This document shows positions 42,127 to 55,448 of a DNA stretch of 64,000 nt, one piece after another. The translations under genes and the position numbers were made by a program. Position 1 is the first letter of the stretch. Each line of letters begins with the position of its first letter. This stretch comes from Protonemura montana (taxonomy: Eukaryota > Arthropoda > Insecta > Plecoptera > Nemouridae): assembly GCA_947568835.1 (NCBI GenBank), contig OX387603.1, positions 14,222,651-14,286,650 on the forward strand, written 5' to 3'. Under the pieces are notes generated by a model. It worked only from the letters and a program-made list of their open reading frames with translations. It was not told the DNA's origin and did not search any database.

Positions 42127-43228
42127 AACACACTATAAATTCCGTTGGGGTTTCAAAGGAAGAAATCCGTCTTTGAGTTGGTTCCGAGCGTTGTTATTTT
42201 TATCCGGTGGGTTCTGGTAGCTCTTGTGAGACCTTTGCGCTGCGTTATTGCAGTTTGCCTTCTCCCTTGGCGAGTGACAGTGACGTTCTTCTAAGATGAC
42301 GTTCGCTATTACACTTTCACGTAGCTCTGAAGAACCTGCGCAAACTTTCCGACTTTCCGAGAACTAGTAACTTGCAATTTATTTGGTTCGTTAATTTTAT
42401 TTCATTTTCTTTCCGTTCCTTTCAGTGAAAACTTCCTTTCTGCTCCATCCGCCGTTCTGATTTCTTCTCAGAGAATTTCTACAAATTGGTTTCGTTCACG
42501 ACTCGCTCGAGTTATTTCCTTTTTCCAGGAGAAATATTGAAATTCCGAGCACACGCAAAGAGGTCGCCTCAAAACAAGTGGCTTCGAAAATATTTTCTTA
42601 TACCTTTGTCAAATGAAAAGGTCATATTTCGCTTAGCTTTTTCAGCCTCACTACTTTTTCCCTCCAGCTTCGGAATGTCCATTTCTTCAGCTATTGTTCT
42701 TAAAGCGGTGCAAGAGTCCACTAGAGTCGCGAGTTCCTCACCGCGTTCTCGGTGAAAATATCTAATTGACTGTCGCGTTCTAAAACGAATATAATGAGTA
42801 ATTATCATCAAGATGATTAAACGAGCAAAGGGTTGAAAGACGCGAGCTATTACGACTATCTCAAACGACCTGACGAAAGATCTTTCCTTTCAATTAACAG
42901 CCATTCTCTTCGGAGGTGAATTTTTTGCGAGACAAAGTTACTGGCGGCGGAGAGGTCAGGAATCGTTAAAAGTTTTCATTAGTTTCGATCGCAATCCGTC
43001 ACGAGAAGATTACTTGTTAGGAGATGTAAGTTGGTAACTCCACATAAAGTGGCCCAAGAAATTCAAGCCGAACGCAGACCTACATACAACCTAGCCAACA
43101 TAAACGGTTCGCTATTATTTTCTTTTTATACCCTTTTATAATTCAGGACGGTTATTCATAGACTTAGTAACTTTATCTGTACCGTTCGTTCATGCATCTC
43201 ATCTCAAGTTTCAGGGTTACATTTCAAA

Positions 43229-43248
43229 CCCCCCCCCCCCCCCCCCCC
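43229..43248. repeat. C20 homopolymer
   Basis: Twenty consecutive C residues on the + strand. The exact length is prone to sequencing error. Confidence 0.95.
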
Positions 43249-46200
43249 ACCGGTAACATTTTCTTATAATTAGTAACAGCACTACAGTTAGTTACAGTAC
43301 TCAACATTTACCTACCACTTTATGATCCCCAAAGTTGAAGACTAGCTAGTTAATCTAGTTTTGCTCCAGTCTATCTCGAAACTGCACACAATAACATGGC
43401 CGGGCCCTTTATTACACCGTCAGACACGAACTAGGGTTTCCAACTCCGCTTTTCCAACTGTGTTACTCTTGTAGGTTGTACGGCGGATACTGGAGAACAA
43501 AAGCTGGCTTCTTGCCGGTCTCCCAGCTCACACACACACAACACTATAATATCGCATTCGCACCATTGTTTTCTTAATATGATTAACTTGCTGTACTAAA
43601 TCTTATACGTAATTATACTGTGATAAAGTCACTAACCTATTCAATTCTAAATAATTAATGTTAACTTTAATAATAATTTGGGTGTCGCATTTAATCAGTC
43701 AACGAACAATGGAAAATGTCGTGAGCACGCGATACTAATTTTGGGTTGTTCTCGAGAGGATGCGCATAGAATTCTGTGAGGTGTGTAGAGTCGTGGATTT
43801 AATAAGGCATCCCTTATGCGTAGTAATCATGTATGTCATTCAAAGCCAGTCAATATGCCATTTCAGAGAATGGACCACCGATTGCGAGTCCAAATAGCTT
43901 GCGACGAGTCGTGAACTCGAACCGTTTTAGAGCGGAAATGCTCGAGAAAGTTATAAAATTAAATATTCTCAACTCACTTTGAGTTTGAGCAGACAGTTTT
44001 ACTGTTTAAGTTCTTGCTTCGAATCTTCTTAACTTAAACAGCTGCTTTGAAATTCTTTCACGCTTTCCAACTCAACACTTTGCCCCCTAAACCATGTGCC
44101 CTTCCTTTCCTGTGTGAGTCTTATAGAGTATAGGTAGCTGGATATTTTCCCCGCTCGAAAATTGGAAAACGGTCTTCATCGATGCGATGAAGAAAAGCCC
44201 TCAATTAGTCGGTGGAAAATGGTGCATCCAGTAAATGGTCCTGAGATCGCTCTCTGAAGCGGATAATTATAGGCTTATTTAATCATGAATTTTCAAAGTT
44301 TTCGTTGAAATTTGTGAAATATTTCTGGATTTAAAGCATCTAAATTTTTCTCCAGTATTTTCTTGTAAAACTTGGTTTTTGCAATTGGTCGATTTTTTTG
44401 AAGATTTAATTGGCACTGGCCGTAGTCACTAAGATCGGGATCGGGAACGAAAATGAAATGGAATTAATGCGTACTCTTACAGGGCTGAAATACTAAAATA
44501 TAAGTTAACATTGTATGACGAAATTTTATTTATTCAAAAGACGCTCTATGAAATTAAAATAGCTTTCTATGAATTTTAAAAGTATATTTACTAAAGCATC
44601 GCTTAAACATTATTAGGTTAGCCTACAAAATTATGCATACTTATTAAATTTTCGTGAAAAAGGGAAGGATAATTTAATAAAACGTCAGCACAAAGAGCAC
44701 TGATAAGAAGTAAACAAAGTTACCTAGCGACTTTTCCACCCCCAGAGCTACGCAACCAGTCTGGCGGATAGTTAAAATACACTCAGGAGCGCTAATTACT
44801 TTTTATAATACTAACAGGCACCGCCAAGATAGCAGACCACGGGGTTTAATTCGTCCCAGAGGAGCACTACCAGTGCAGCGGTGTCGCAGGGCAGACGGTA
44901 CTGCCCGCATTGTTGTGATGTATGCTAGACCACCTTTATCGACGTGACGATGCGCAACGTCCGGGACTTCTTATCTTACACACTACCAACAAAGCAGCTT
45001 TCTTGTTTTACTTATTTCAAAGATTCTGTGTCAAGATATTTATACTTTTAGTATGTGCACAGAAAAAATGAAGAACGTCGTAAAACGATCTTTAATCAGG
45101 CAAAGATAATAAAGATTTTATGATGGTGTTGGTAATTTAGTTTCTATAGCACTAAACTTGTAATATAGAAGAGGAAAAATGAATGTATGTTATTGAGTAT
45201 TGTTTCAAAAAATATTTCCGTGGACAGTTGGACACTAGATTAAGTTGTTAAAAGATATAAATAACCAAAAATGACGATGCATGCGTTGGCCAATTTGGAT
45301 TTTGTATTTTTTTTATTTCACCGTTACCACACTGCTACAGTTTTCCTTTGTAACGGCCAAATTCTTTAACATTTCAAATGGCTGTGCGCCCTCTCTCTCT
45401 CTTCTATTTTCCACATGAAGTCGATGATAATTTAATTCTAACTACACTCTACAGAGTAACACTGACCAAAACCCTTTTCTCTAGTCCATTATGCTCTCAT
45501 CACGAACGTGCTTGGTTCGTCCATCTTCATACCTTATTCATGGGAATCTACCCTTGACTCAGAAATGAGTTCTAGGCCCCATTTGCGTCGGCCTCCTTGG
45601 CTACCATCCATTCCACGCCGTGCCTCCTTGCCTAGTGGCAATCGGATTCGAGATAAACACGTCTGTAGGCTAGATTAAACCCAGGCAAATATATCTGCAG
45701 CTTGTCGAGCAGGAAAGGTTTAAAAGATTCACGTTTGGAATGATTGTTTCTTCGAGAAAACATCACGAAGTACCGTGGCAATTTAAAATGGGAAAATTCT
45801 ATGTTGTGACTGGACATAAATGTAGAATAATTGCTAAGCACAATTGATTGATTTCTCTCAATAGATAAGACGAAATAAGGACTGTTTAAGGTTCCTTTTT
45901 TTTCAGGCTCCGTTGCAGACCATTATTTCGAGTGAATATAAATATCAATAAACTAAATAAATTAATCGCTATATTAAATGCTGACAATTGTGTGCCCGCG
46001 AATACGGCTTGTTGCTCATTTTTCTAGCAAATTCAGCTTTTCAATTCCATACAATTTTCCCTTGTACATCGATATAATTTCGTTTACTTAAAATCTGTTC
46101 TGGCTGCATCTGTTCGTTCTTACTTTGCCATTAGCACTTTCAACTCCAAAAATAATGAAACAAAAATGTAAAACTATAAGCCAGAAACTATCCAGGGAAA

Positions 46201-46691
46201 ATAGTTAAGAAAACAGTTTGAATTATACGGAAACTTTGCGCCATCTGTTTTTTTGCGATCGTAGCAAGAAATCGGAACACAATTATTGTCTACTGAAGCG
46301 ATGGAGGGGAGCAGTTCCGTCACGACTTTTCAAAACTTTTCAAAACGTTCTTGTAAGCGGGCAACCTATGGAGGACAAACCTTGGAGTACGACCGTGTTT
46401 CGTGAATATTGGCAAATAATCAACGCTTAAGTGTAAGACAATTGGATGACTGCTCGCCGATATTCCCACAAACGGGCAACACCAAGACAGTGCACTCAGC
46501 ACTACACTCAGCCCACCAGATTATTCAGATTCAAATTCGAGCTCAATAACACCATCACAATGAATTCATTTGCAAAGGTCAACCAGCTAGCGCTTGGAAA
46601 ATGAACCTCAACAATTATTCATACCAATCAACAACATCACTCGCTGAATGTGATTTCATGTCTCAGTGAAAATGGTATTGTTTTTTAACAG

Positions 46692-46870
46692 AATCGAGCG
46701 CAGGGGACTGTGTTTAGTCTCCGTTCAAGACGTCAACAAGACGCGTACCTGTCACTGGAGCTTGACGGATCTGATGCTGTGAAGATCGTCCACGCTGGAC
46801 CGAATGGCACGCAGACAGTGGTGATACCCGCGTCGCTTGGGGACGGTGACTGGCATCAACTAGCTATTGG
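46692..46870 (+). CDS. exon 4: laminin-G/TSPN-like domain, middle, residues 182-241
   Basis: The TTTTTTAACAG acceptor and GTGAGT donor bound a phase 0 to phase 2 exon. It encodes GTVFSLRSRRQQDAYLSLEL and ends GDGDWHQLAIG. The W-H-x-L motif after a G-D-G turn is the best-known landmark of LamG/TSPN folds. An Asn-Gly-Thr sequon lies between them. The frame is fixed by this motif and by the lack of stops; the other phase meets TAG after eight codons. Confidence 0.92.
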
Positions 46871-49800
46871 GTGAGTGCAAATGGGTGTTTTGTCGTGAAA
46901 ACCGGGTTTTGAATGCTTTAACAAGGTACAGTGAATAGAGGAGATGATGTATCGATTACGTTGATTCTCTTAGAGCAATGCTTGGCTCCAAATAACATTA
47001 AAATCAGTGACTGGCAATATATTTTGCGGTTACACAGGTGAATCAGGTTAATGTTGGGTTTAGGAATGAGGTTTTGAAACTTATCCATGAAATGCGCCAC
47101 TTAAAATTGGCAATGCAGTTTATATAAGTATCTTTCAAACGACAAGATCAATTATTTCAGATAATCATGAACTGTGCATTAAAAATCTTGTCTGCAGTTT
47201 TCACTGAGAATAACTTTCTGGATTGAGTACATATTTGTTTTGGGATAAAATCCATCGATAAATTTGGCTGAACGCAGCCTTCTTACAACATCCGCTCGTA
47301 ACAGCTAATAGGCAAAAAGGTTGTGTGTCGGCCATTTTTAATGGCGGTTTTAATCCTAAAAAGAAAATATCAAAAGCTGCTTTGAGTTTGCTTGATCTTC
47401 ATATGCTTATATGCAAGTGTGCATCTTTCATTCTCAATGCATACTTCAAATTTTGAATTTCCTATCCTTCAAGAAGATTAACCCAGTGGAGATGATTAAT
47501 ACATGCACTAGCTTTGTGCTCGAAATAAAAGATTTGCGAATACGTCCATACGTGAACATGCAACGAATTATGTAAAAAAATGTTATGCTTTTGTCATCTT
47601 GAATGATTTACTATTTGATATTATTTTGCTGTAAGTTCAAAGAATGAGTTATTGCTTCACAGTTTCTGTAATCGGTTCAGTGGCAATCATGGTATTCAAT
47701 TTTTAGTCAAACTATACTCACCTAATTCATTTCATTGTGTTAGATTGGATATTCATGTACACTTACACAAATATCTCGTTTGAACACGGGAAACGATATT
47801 CGAATGAGCGATCACAAGTTTTCGCCTACGTTTGCTGTTTGCAGCGGTTGGTTTTCTGTTCGCGTACTTTTCTCAGCTCAAACTTCGAAGATTCGAGCCA
47901 TTTTAAGCAATTCGAAACGAAGAAAACCAACGCTTTATTTCTTCGAAACGGAAATTGGCAAATATTGTAACCGATTTATCTTTTTGCAGCTTGGTAACGA
48001 CTTTAATGGATCTAATTCTCTGGTTAAAATTGATCAGAAGAGAGAAATAATGGCCAATACCAAATTACGATCATGCTTATTTTTTTTTATTCATAATCGA
48101 ACTGCTATATTTGAAAAGCTTGGTCATTTGCATTACGCCTACTTCATTACACATACATTTACTTGGCTTATCATTAGCATGTTTAATGAATCCTATAAGC
48201 AAATTACATAAAAACCTATCTCCTCGCACTGCATAGCTCTCAATGTCAATTACGCTGCTCCTGAGGGCCGCTTGTTTATCCCTGCATGTTTTCAGCCACC
48301 CTTATAATGTGAGTGAGTCCTAATATAGTTACTAACATCTCATTACAAGTGGCTGTCAGGGGTAGTATCAGGTGGCAGAACCCTAATGCCCTCGTAATTT
48401 TCAGCGCCAGTTTCTGTTTACAACAAATTTAACTCATCGACTCGATGGCATGTTGAAATTTTATTGCTGGCTCACCATTAAGCTGAGAGGGTGTGTGTTG
48501 CCTGAGTAGCGATAAACTGATATCGATCAGAAATATACACATGATGTATGTTCTATTCGCACACTAGGCGGGCAAAAACGTTACTTTGGATTTTTAAACT
48601 TCTTAATTGCTGTTCGTAAATAAATGTCTCTCTGAAAAATTACGTGCTGATGATTATTAAAACCATTAATTTCATTTTATGTGAAAAGTTACGGCAATTC
48701 GTCACTTGTGTGACACGCTGAATGGGTATTGTATTATAATGTCAGTAAATGGACAGTATATAAAAGCAATTTTAAATGTGAATTTCCGCTAAAATAAACG
48801 TATGTCTGGACGAAATACGTGGACGAAATTGGAGTTACAAGCTGAGTTAAAGTGATAAAAATATAATTGATATTAGCTTTATAAACATTGAATTCAAACG
48901 CCATAATACAGAATTTTGTTTGCTATTTTTTTCAACTGCTTACAATCGCAAATAACCCACTCAGAATATATTAGTCCACATTTAATCTCTCTATCTATAT
49001 CTCTCTCTTCCGTGCATTTTAGTAGATTAGATGCATTTTCCATCGTATTTCCCAGGTTAATGCGTTTCTCGCCTCTGCACTAGCAGAAAGACGACCCGTG
49101 GAGCTTTTCCATACGACACTTGACGAGACCGCTGAAAGCTCTTCACTCTGAAAGCTCTTCACTAAAAGCTCTCTCAGTGGAGATGACTTGCAAAGAAAAA
49201 TTACTAACAGTTAATATATTCATACACATAGCAAGGCTGGCCATAGACTGTTTAATGGGAGTATTGGTTGGATTAACACAGGACAGCGTTCAAATGAAGT
49301 CCATAATGACACATTTAGGAGGACAAAAATTAATACAATTGTGGTTCCTGAATGCAACCCGCAGAGCAAAATGCATGGCACCTCCACGCACGGATTTTTT
49401 TGTTTGTTTTATTATTTTTTTCTATACTGTCATGCTCAAAAATAAGGCACCATGTAAGCACAAAAGAATGGTTCTGAATAGCTTAATCACTGATAAATTA
49501 TCTCGTCTCAGTTTATAACCACCCATCTAGCCTTTTAATCATAATGCCGAGCAATCGTGGCACCTACACTTTCATGCACTCTATTACACATTTTGTAATA
49601 AAAATCATTATAAACAAGCGTTATAAATTGAACTATTTTCCATTGCAACAAACAGTGCTGGTACATTAAAACTTTCTAGCTTAGAATCACTCTTTCTTTG
49701 AAGCAGTAAAGGTAACAAAGACTATGGCGGCAATGCCATGGTAAGACCCTCAACTCTGATGAATGTCACAAAGAGCTAGCAGCTTCATCCAAGAAACGGT

Positions 49801-50481
49801 TAGTGACGGAACCTAAATGAACTATGACCTGCGACCTGTGACCTTATGAGCCATAAGGAGAGTGCTTTGGACTAAAAAGTACGTACCTACTATTTTTCAC
49901 AAAATACTTTTATTTTCCTCTCGTTGCATTCCTTCTCTTTTCTTGGCTATGCTCTCAAGAGTTACTTTTCTTGCCACAAATAGTTGCTTTTCCCCCTCGA
50001 AAACACTGTGATTAAGGCTTAGAACTTTACCTAGGAAAAATTGGAGGTAGCTTTTTTTAACAGGAATTCGGAAGGACGTTTACTCTTTTGCCTCCGGCGT
50101 ACAAGCATGGCTGCAATTGGCTAACGAAGCCTGAACATTTACTTTTTTTTTATTTATTTTTTGTTTCATGTGGACACAAATTGAGAGAGCTTGGTTCATT
50201 CTACTGTCTATGCTACACAATACCGTTGCTTGCACCCCGTGTCAGCGCTCCTAAAAGCAATGCATTACGTAATGCTCTTTGTGTGTACGAATAATAACAA
50301 GAACATTCGTTCTTTGAACGCAACGTGCACATTTTTGTTTTTGTAACTTTGTGTTATTGGTAACCAGCCTTGCTACTAGATTCTGTCGTGACATCAAACA
50401 ATGTCCCCTGTTTCATCATGGACGTCATGTTCGGACACAACGACAAACATTTCAGTTGATTCTCGTCTCTTTTTTTGCCAG
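46871..50481 (+). other. intron 4
   Basis: 3.6-kb phase 2 intron, AT-rich, with a copy of the GAACGCAACCCGCAGAGCA repeat near 49353 and a small AAAGCTCTTCACT duplication near 49137. Its longer open frames (47780-48211 and 49120-49518) show no domain and are treated as chance. Confidence 0.75.
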
Positions 50482-50605
50482 CATCCACGACGACAGCTCT
50501 GTCAGGAGCTACCTTGACTGTGCATGGGTGAGCACCGACATTCTCAAGAGAAACTCACTGGACACACCCGACGACGCCGACATAGTGATCGGATACCTTT
50601 TCATG
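50482..50605 (+). CDS. exon 5: laminin-G/TSPN-like domain, residues 241-282
   Basis: The TTTTTTGCCAG acceptor completes the split Gly codon of exon 4 (phase 2 in), and the GTGAGT donor leaves phase 0. It encodes IHDDSSVRSYLDCAW ... DIVIGYLFM. The cysteine in YLDCAW corresponds to the first of the two conserved TSPN cysteines; its partner is the QQC of exon 6. The hydrophobic end leads into GDLEQLVIVP, the hallmark last strand of TSPN domains. Confidence 0.92.
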
Positions 50606-51118
50606 GTGAGTGACTCTTTTTACTAGAGAGATATTTCCTATGAGAACGCTATTCGATGCTCGTAAAACAACGCCATGAATAAAGATTGCCGATAAACACC
50701 ACTTTTCATTACCAACATTCTACAATAAAATGCGTTCACTTACGTACGTAATAAAAGATGACTGGGAAGACGTAACAATTTACAGCACCTGGGTGCTTTT
50801 TACGCATTTTATATTCTTGGATTGACAAAATGAAATAGCAAGTGAAATTACCTCGCTTTATGCGACGTGGCTTCTTCGATTCGCTCCTCTGATCGTAACG
50901 CTACAGACATACCGTGTCTCGCTTCTGACATTTTGTGTACTTTTAATTTGTTGAGCAACGTTTCGGCCCACCCTCGAATAGAGCACAACTTTCTTAAACA
51001 GTTGTCGAGTTTACCAAGATAACTTGACTTGAGATACTTTTTCGACAGCATCCCTCAAAAAGCCAATGAAATGAAACTTCGCTTCTAACAGTTTGCTTTC
51101 ACATTCCACACTCTACAG
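50606..51118 (+). other. intron 5
   Basis: 513-bp phase 0 intron; nothing recognised within it. Confidence 0.85.
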
Positions 51119-51518
51119 GGCGATCTCGAGCAACTAGTGATTGTCCCCAATCCGGTCGCCGTGGGTCAACAGTGCTCGGCGTCTCGACTTCCCCTTCTCG
51201 ACCCGTCACTGCTCAAGATACCGAGACGGACGAACCGTAAGGTCAAAGGTCGCAAGGGTGTGAAATTTGATGGCGGACTGAAAACTCAGTCGATCTCGCA
51301 CAACGAGGTCCAAGACGAGACTTCCTTGGAATATCCGAGAGCTCTAGAGTCGACCTCGTTAATGACAGACATCCCGCCTGTCGGTCCGGTGTTCCGAGGC
51401 CAGCCGAGGAAACCAGTGACTTTGATCAACCCAGCACGAGCCAACTATCACGTCGACGAGGATGATTCTAACGAAGGGAGTGGCTCGAACGGAAACCCTT
51501 TGGATGATGACCAGTATG
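51119..51518 (+). CDS. exon 6: end of TSPN domain and charged linker, residues 283-416
   Basis: The CTCTACAG acceptor is phase 0, and the donor is TATG|GTGAGA after 51518, phase 1. GDLEQLVIVPNPVAVGQQC closes the TSPN domain with its second cysteine. A basic stretch follows (PRRTNRKVKGRKG), which could bind heparin or be cut by furin-like proteases. After a Ser/Thr-rich region comes an acidic stretch, DEDDSNEGSGSNG (residues 395-407). The Ser-Gly pair next to acidic residues fits a glycosaminoglycan attachment site. The linker is low complexity and likely disordered. Cleavage and glycanation are inferences. Confidence 0.9.
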
Positions 51519-52518
51519 GTGAGATCATATTTCGATAATGCGTTTAACTTATGAATTCTCTTTCGGCTTTCACTCGTGAGTAGCTAGGGGCGAAATTTCA
51601 CTGGGGTTTCGTGCAAACGCGCGTCGGAGCGATCCGTTTGCTTGTCGATTTTAATCGAGTTATTAGTCGTTTTATTGTCTTTTTTTCGGCGGATAACGGT
51701 TCGAAAATGTCTGTAATCTCTGGAGAGATGAGCCGGCCACTTTCGCCGCGGCGTCGGCGTCGGTGGTAAATCATCGCAGGGCACGTGGTGGGTAGACTCA
51801 CGGCAACGTTTTCTTGCCGCCTCGCGAATCGATGATGTCGTCTACTTTTGTTGTAAGCCAGGTTAACAGCGTGAAGGGTGGCGTGCTCTATCCTGCGATC
51901 CTGCTCGTGTGGCCTTTGTTGTATTGATATTCTACCAGCCACAGGGATAAAAAGTCCGTATGCGAGCTCGGCTCTATATTTGAACTGTAAGGCTGGTTAT
52001 CTAATCTTCTGAGTGGTTCAAGACATCAGAGAAAATTCCACGAGATATAATTCTTGTTTACCGTGCATGTGTAATTGGGGGGTGCCTTCAGCATTCGAAA
52101 CACATCATCCCTAATGTGTACTTAGTTTACCTTTACTTAGAAGCCTCTAGCTCAAGCGTTAGGAAATCCGTGTTGATAAAGCCCACGGTCATTTGAACTG
52201 GACCAATCACAGAACGAGACCAACATATGTGCTGATATTTATTGTAGCAAAACCAACGTTTAATTTGCATATGTTCGTCGTAGCTGAGAAGTGCCAGGTT
52301 TACTTTTATTAGAAACTATTTCTAGAGATAATTCTAAAACATCAATGGCGGTCGTCGGTGCATATATTTAATGATTTTGCAATTATGAACTTTAACTGTT
52401 CGTTCTAGCAGTCACGAGTGTGGCTACAAATGCAGAAATTAAACGATAACCAAGTGAATTCCGCTTGAAACTTTCGCTTAGCCTCCGTCGCCTCTTCATT
52501 ATGAAAACTTTGTTCTAG
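51519..52518 (+). other. intron 6
   Basis: 1.0-kb phase 1 intron. A GC-rich patch around 51751-51763 carries GGCGTCGGCGTCGG. The open frames on the minus strand here have no recognisable domain. Confidence 0.8.
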
Positions 52519-52989
52519 AAGTAGAGTGGTCAGAGTGGAGTGACTGCAGTTCCTCTTGCGGTACCGGCGCGCAGTCCCGGTACTCCCGGTGCATCGACGA
52601 CGGCAGCCGTCTGGAGCTATGCATGGAGGCGGGCGGAGAACGAACGGAAACCCGAGCGTGCAGTCATGGTCCTTGCACGCCGAAGAAGCCGACATCCGCT
52701 ATCAGGCATCGAGACAGCGAAGACAACGACCAGTCGTGGACCAACATGTACAAGACGTCGCACGACATTCTCAATCCGTTCACGTTCAATGACAGAGATG
52801 ATGCGACGCAGGGGTCGAACTCGGTGCTGGAGGATCCTGATGTTCCGAAGAAGGTTCACAAGATGCATATGAAGATGCATTCGAAGAAAGGGCTTTTCAA
52901 AAAGGAAATGAGTTTGAACGCGACTGCACAGAACAAGACGCAATGGGGCTTGGATCAGGTTCAACATGATAAACTCCTCGAGAGCCAAG
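52519..52989 (+). CDS. exon 7: thrombospondin type 1 repeat 2 and Lys/Met/His linker, residues 416-573
   Basis: The TGTTCTAG acceptor and GTAAGA donor bound a symmetrical phase 1-1 exon of 471 bp. VEWSEWSDCSSSCGTGAQSR opens a TSP1 repeat of about 47 residues with six cysteines, ending ACSHGPC. About 105 residues of linker follow without cysteine. It is hydrophilic, with two sequons (Asn-Ala-Thr, Asn-Lys-Thr) and an unusual KKVHKMHMKMHSKK run at residues 526-539. The linker leads directly into the EGF array of exon 8. The +1 to +2 shadow frames are also open here but encode nothing recognisable. Confidence 0.93.
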
Positions 52990-55448
52990 GTAAGAAAATA
53001 ATTCACGTTTAATTCTTTGAATTGTCGATGGTACTGTTACTTGGTAGACAGGAAACATGTGGGTTTTTTTTCCGCTTGCGGCGTGAAAATGTTCTGCTGA
53101 ACACGCGTTTGAGACAGAGAAAATGTAATTTGCGTATCGTGAAAGCTGTCCCAGTAGAGAAATTTCGCGTTTTTTTTTTTGTTTCCACCTCGCTCGAAGG
53201 CAAGCGATAAAGACGTAATATGCATTATTCATAACCCATTTTGTGGCTTACCACAACGCTCATTTCATCAGAAATCTTAAATTCATATCTTATAAATGAA
53301 TATTGTTTTAAAAGAGAATGATTCGTTTTCTACTTTTCATGTCGGTATGGTTATCAAGAACGATGCAAAATACAAAAAAGAACTACTACTCTTATGTAAG
53401 CATGTACATGCATACAGATAAAGTTAAAGTGGTGTAGAGGTGAGAGAAATTGCCCTGTAATTCACGAACAAATGCAGCAAAATTCGAAATAAATGTATTC
53501 CTGTAGGTAAGGATTTTAACGGTAACCTAAAAATAGTATAAAATATAACCGATTCTATAAGTGATAGGTGTTATAACCGGATTGCCACTAGGTATAGGTA
53601 ATGCTATAACTGCTTTTCATTCACTCTCGAATGGAGGCAGCCTATTCGAAAGAAAACCAATAAACCGAACCTTTTTTTTTGTGTTCAAGCCCTGCAATGG
53701 GGGAAAACTCAATTCCTTTTTGCAACAGCCAGCAGTTAGGTCGTTGTCGGGCGTAATTACACTGCTCATAACGTGGCCTGTCGGTCCCTGCATGGTCCCA
53801 CTGCCTCACCCATGGTAGCCACCTGTAACGACGGATAAGACATCACACGGATAAACCGCGAGATAGAGCATTAATCTCACCAACTGCGAGAGACAAGTAG
53901 AGCCAGGGGTCATTAAGGTCCCCGTTGGTAACATAAAACTTAGTTTCTTGTGCGCGGCGAGCGGCGAGCTCTTGAATTAGCGGCAGCCGTGTTTCCGGCA
54001 TATAGCCAAATTATACCGGCGGTGCCAGGAGAATTGGCGTTCGCAACGAAGTAACATTTTCCTGGAACGAATCGTCTCGACGGGGAAGATTCCTTGATGG
54101 TTAACCCGTGGAAAGTAGCTGTTATTTTTTATTTCGACGTTTGAAAAGTTTTAATGCACAATGAAAATGCATTTTCATTTTCTGTATATCAAGCAAATTC
54201 TCTGTAGATGGAAAATTTCTCTCGCTAAGACTTAAAGATATTTTTTCTCGTGCCTTCAACGACTTTTGTTTTGTTTATGTATCTTGGCAAATTCGAATTT
54301 GACAAATTCGAATTTGACTACAGCATACCTTGGTTTTCAAGATGAAAACCAGAAATTGGTTTTCGTAACAAGAATCAATTTCCTCGCCGGCGGAAATCAC
54401 AGCGTTTGAAATAGCGTTCTCGCTAAGAAACAACAATTTTCCTCGTTAGTTTAAACAAAAGTCATCGCCGCAGGGGGAAAATATTTCCACCGGCCTCTTT
54501 TCCGCGATGCGTTGCTTGTTTATCGAGTTGTTTACTCGGCCGCAGAATAAAAGGCTGGTCGGACGTATACATTTCATGACTACCCTTTTATCCCGGAGAT
54601 AAAATTTCAACATGCACACACAATACACCGGAGATACTCCTTACTTCACGTACCAAAGAGAGAATGTGATATCATATTATTTACAGTCAATATTGTCCTA
54701 CACGTGTGGGGAGGAAAAAAATATTGCTTCCCTCGTAGATTGATAGGCAGGTGATCGTTTTGTTAGGAAACCCTTGCTGGACTATAGACTAAAATATAGA
54801 GTGAATAGAATGGACTACTATGCCAGCGTCTGCATTATTTGAAATTTTACAGAACATTTTAGTCATATTTGCTCTCCATGGAAATACCAGGAAATTTGCT
54901 CTGCGGATTGCGTTCAGGGGTCATTGCTTTTTTTTCTCCACAGTTTACTCAAAGACTTCATGGATTAAACATGACCGGTAAATCCAGCAAATAATATCTG
55001 GCCACTTCCAATCTCACTTAACCACTCTAACTGACTGACTCTAACGCTGAATTAGATAGTTAATCGCAGTTAAGCGACACTGCGTTGTGCTAGATATTGT
55101 ATAGGTGACCATCATTTACATTCATGTCTAATCCTGGGACCTTAGGAGTGAAGACGAGGGATTGAATACTAAAGGATTGAAGATTATACTGTTGGAAATA
55201 CCACTGTTCGTGTTAAGATGTACCGTCCTTCGGAAGACACGGTTAAGCCCACAGAGCAATTTGGCAGGTGTATGTAACGTGGAGATAAAGTCTTATCATC
55301 CTTCATTATCCGCCATCTTAATTTATAACTACATCTACATTAAGATCCCACGGCCCCTTTATCAAAACAAATTGGGTCTTAAAACCTGCACAAATCGAAA
55401 TTCCAACACTGCAAAGATTCCCCCACTGAACGCGTCCCTTTATCGCAG
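52990..55448 (+). other. intron 7
   Basis: 2.46-kb phase 1 intron. It holds a directly repeated 15-bp unit at 54288-54317 and a minus-strand copy of the GAACGCAACCCGCAGAGCA repeat near 54895-54920. No exon recognised. Confidence 0.8.
54288..54317. repeat. two tandem 15-bp units, each a palindrome
   Basis: CAAATTCGAATTTGA occurs twice in succession. The first 14 bases of each unit form a perfect palindrome centred on TTCGAA. Confidence 0.85.

Larger units (their letters stand above)
40957..46691 (+). other. intron 3
   Basis: 5.7-kb phase 0 intron containing a TA microsatellite and a C20 run. Several AT-rich blocks hold no identifiable element. No exon recognised. Confidence 0.8.

Noticed and set aside
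51598..51942. 114-codon minus-strand frame in intron 6
   Set aside because: Arginine-rich from reading GC-rich repeats; no domain or splice support.
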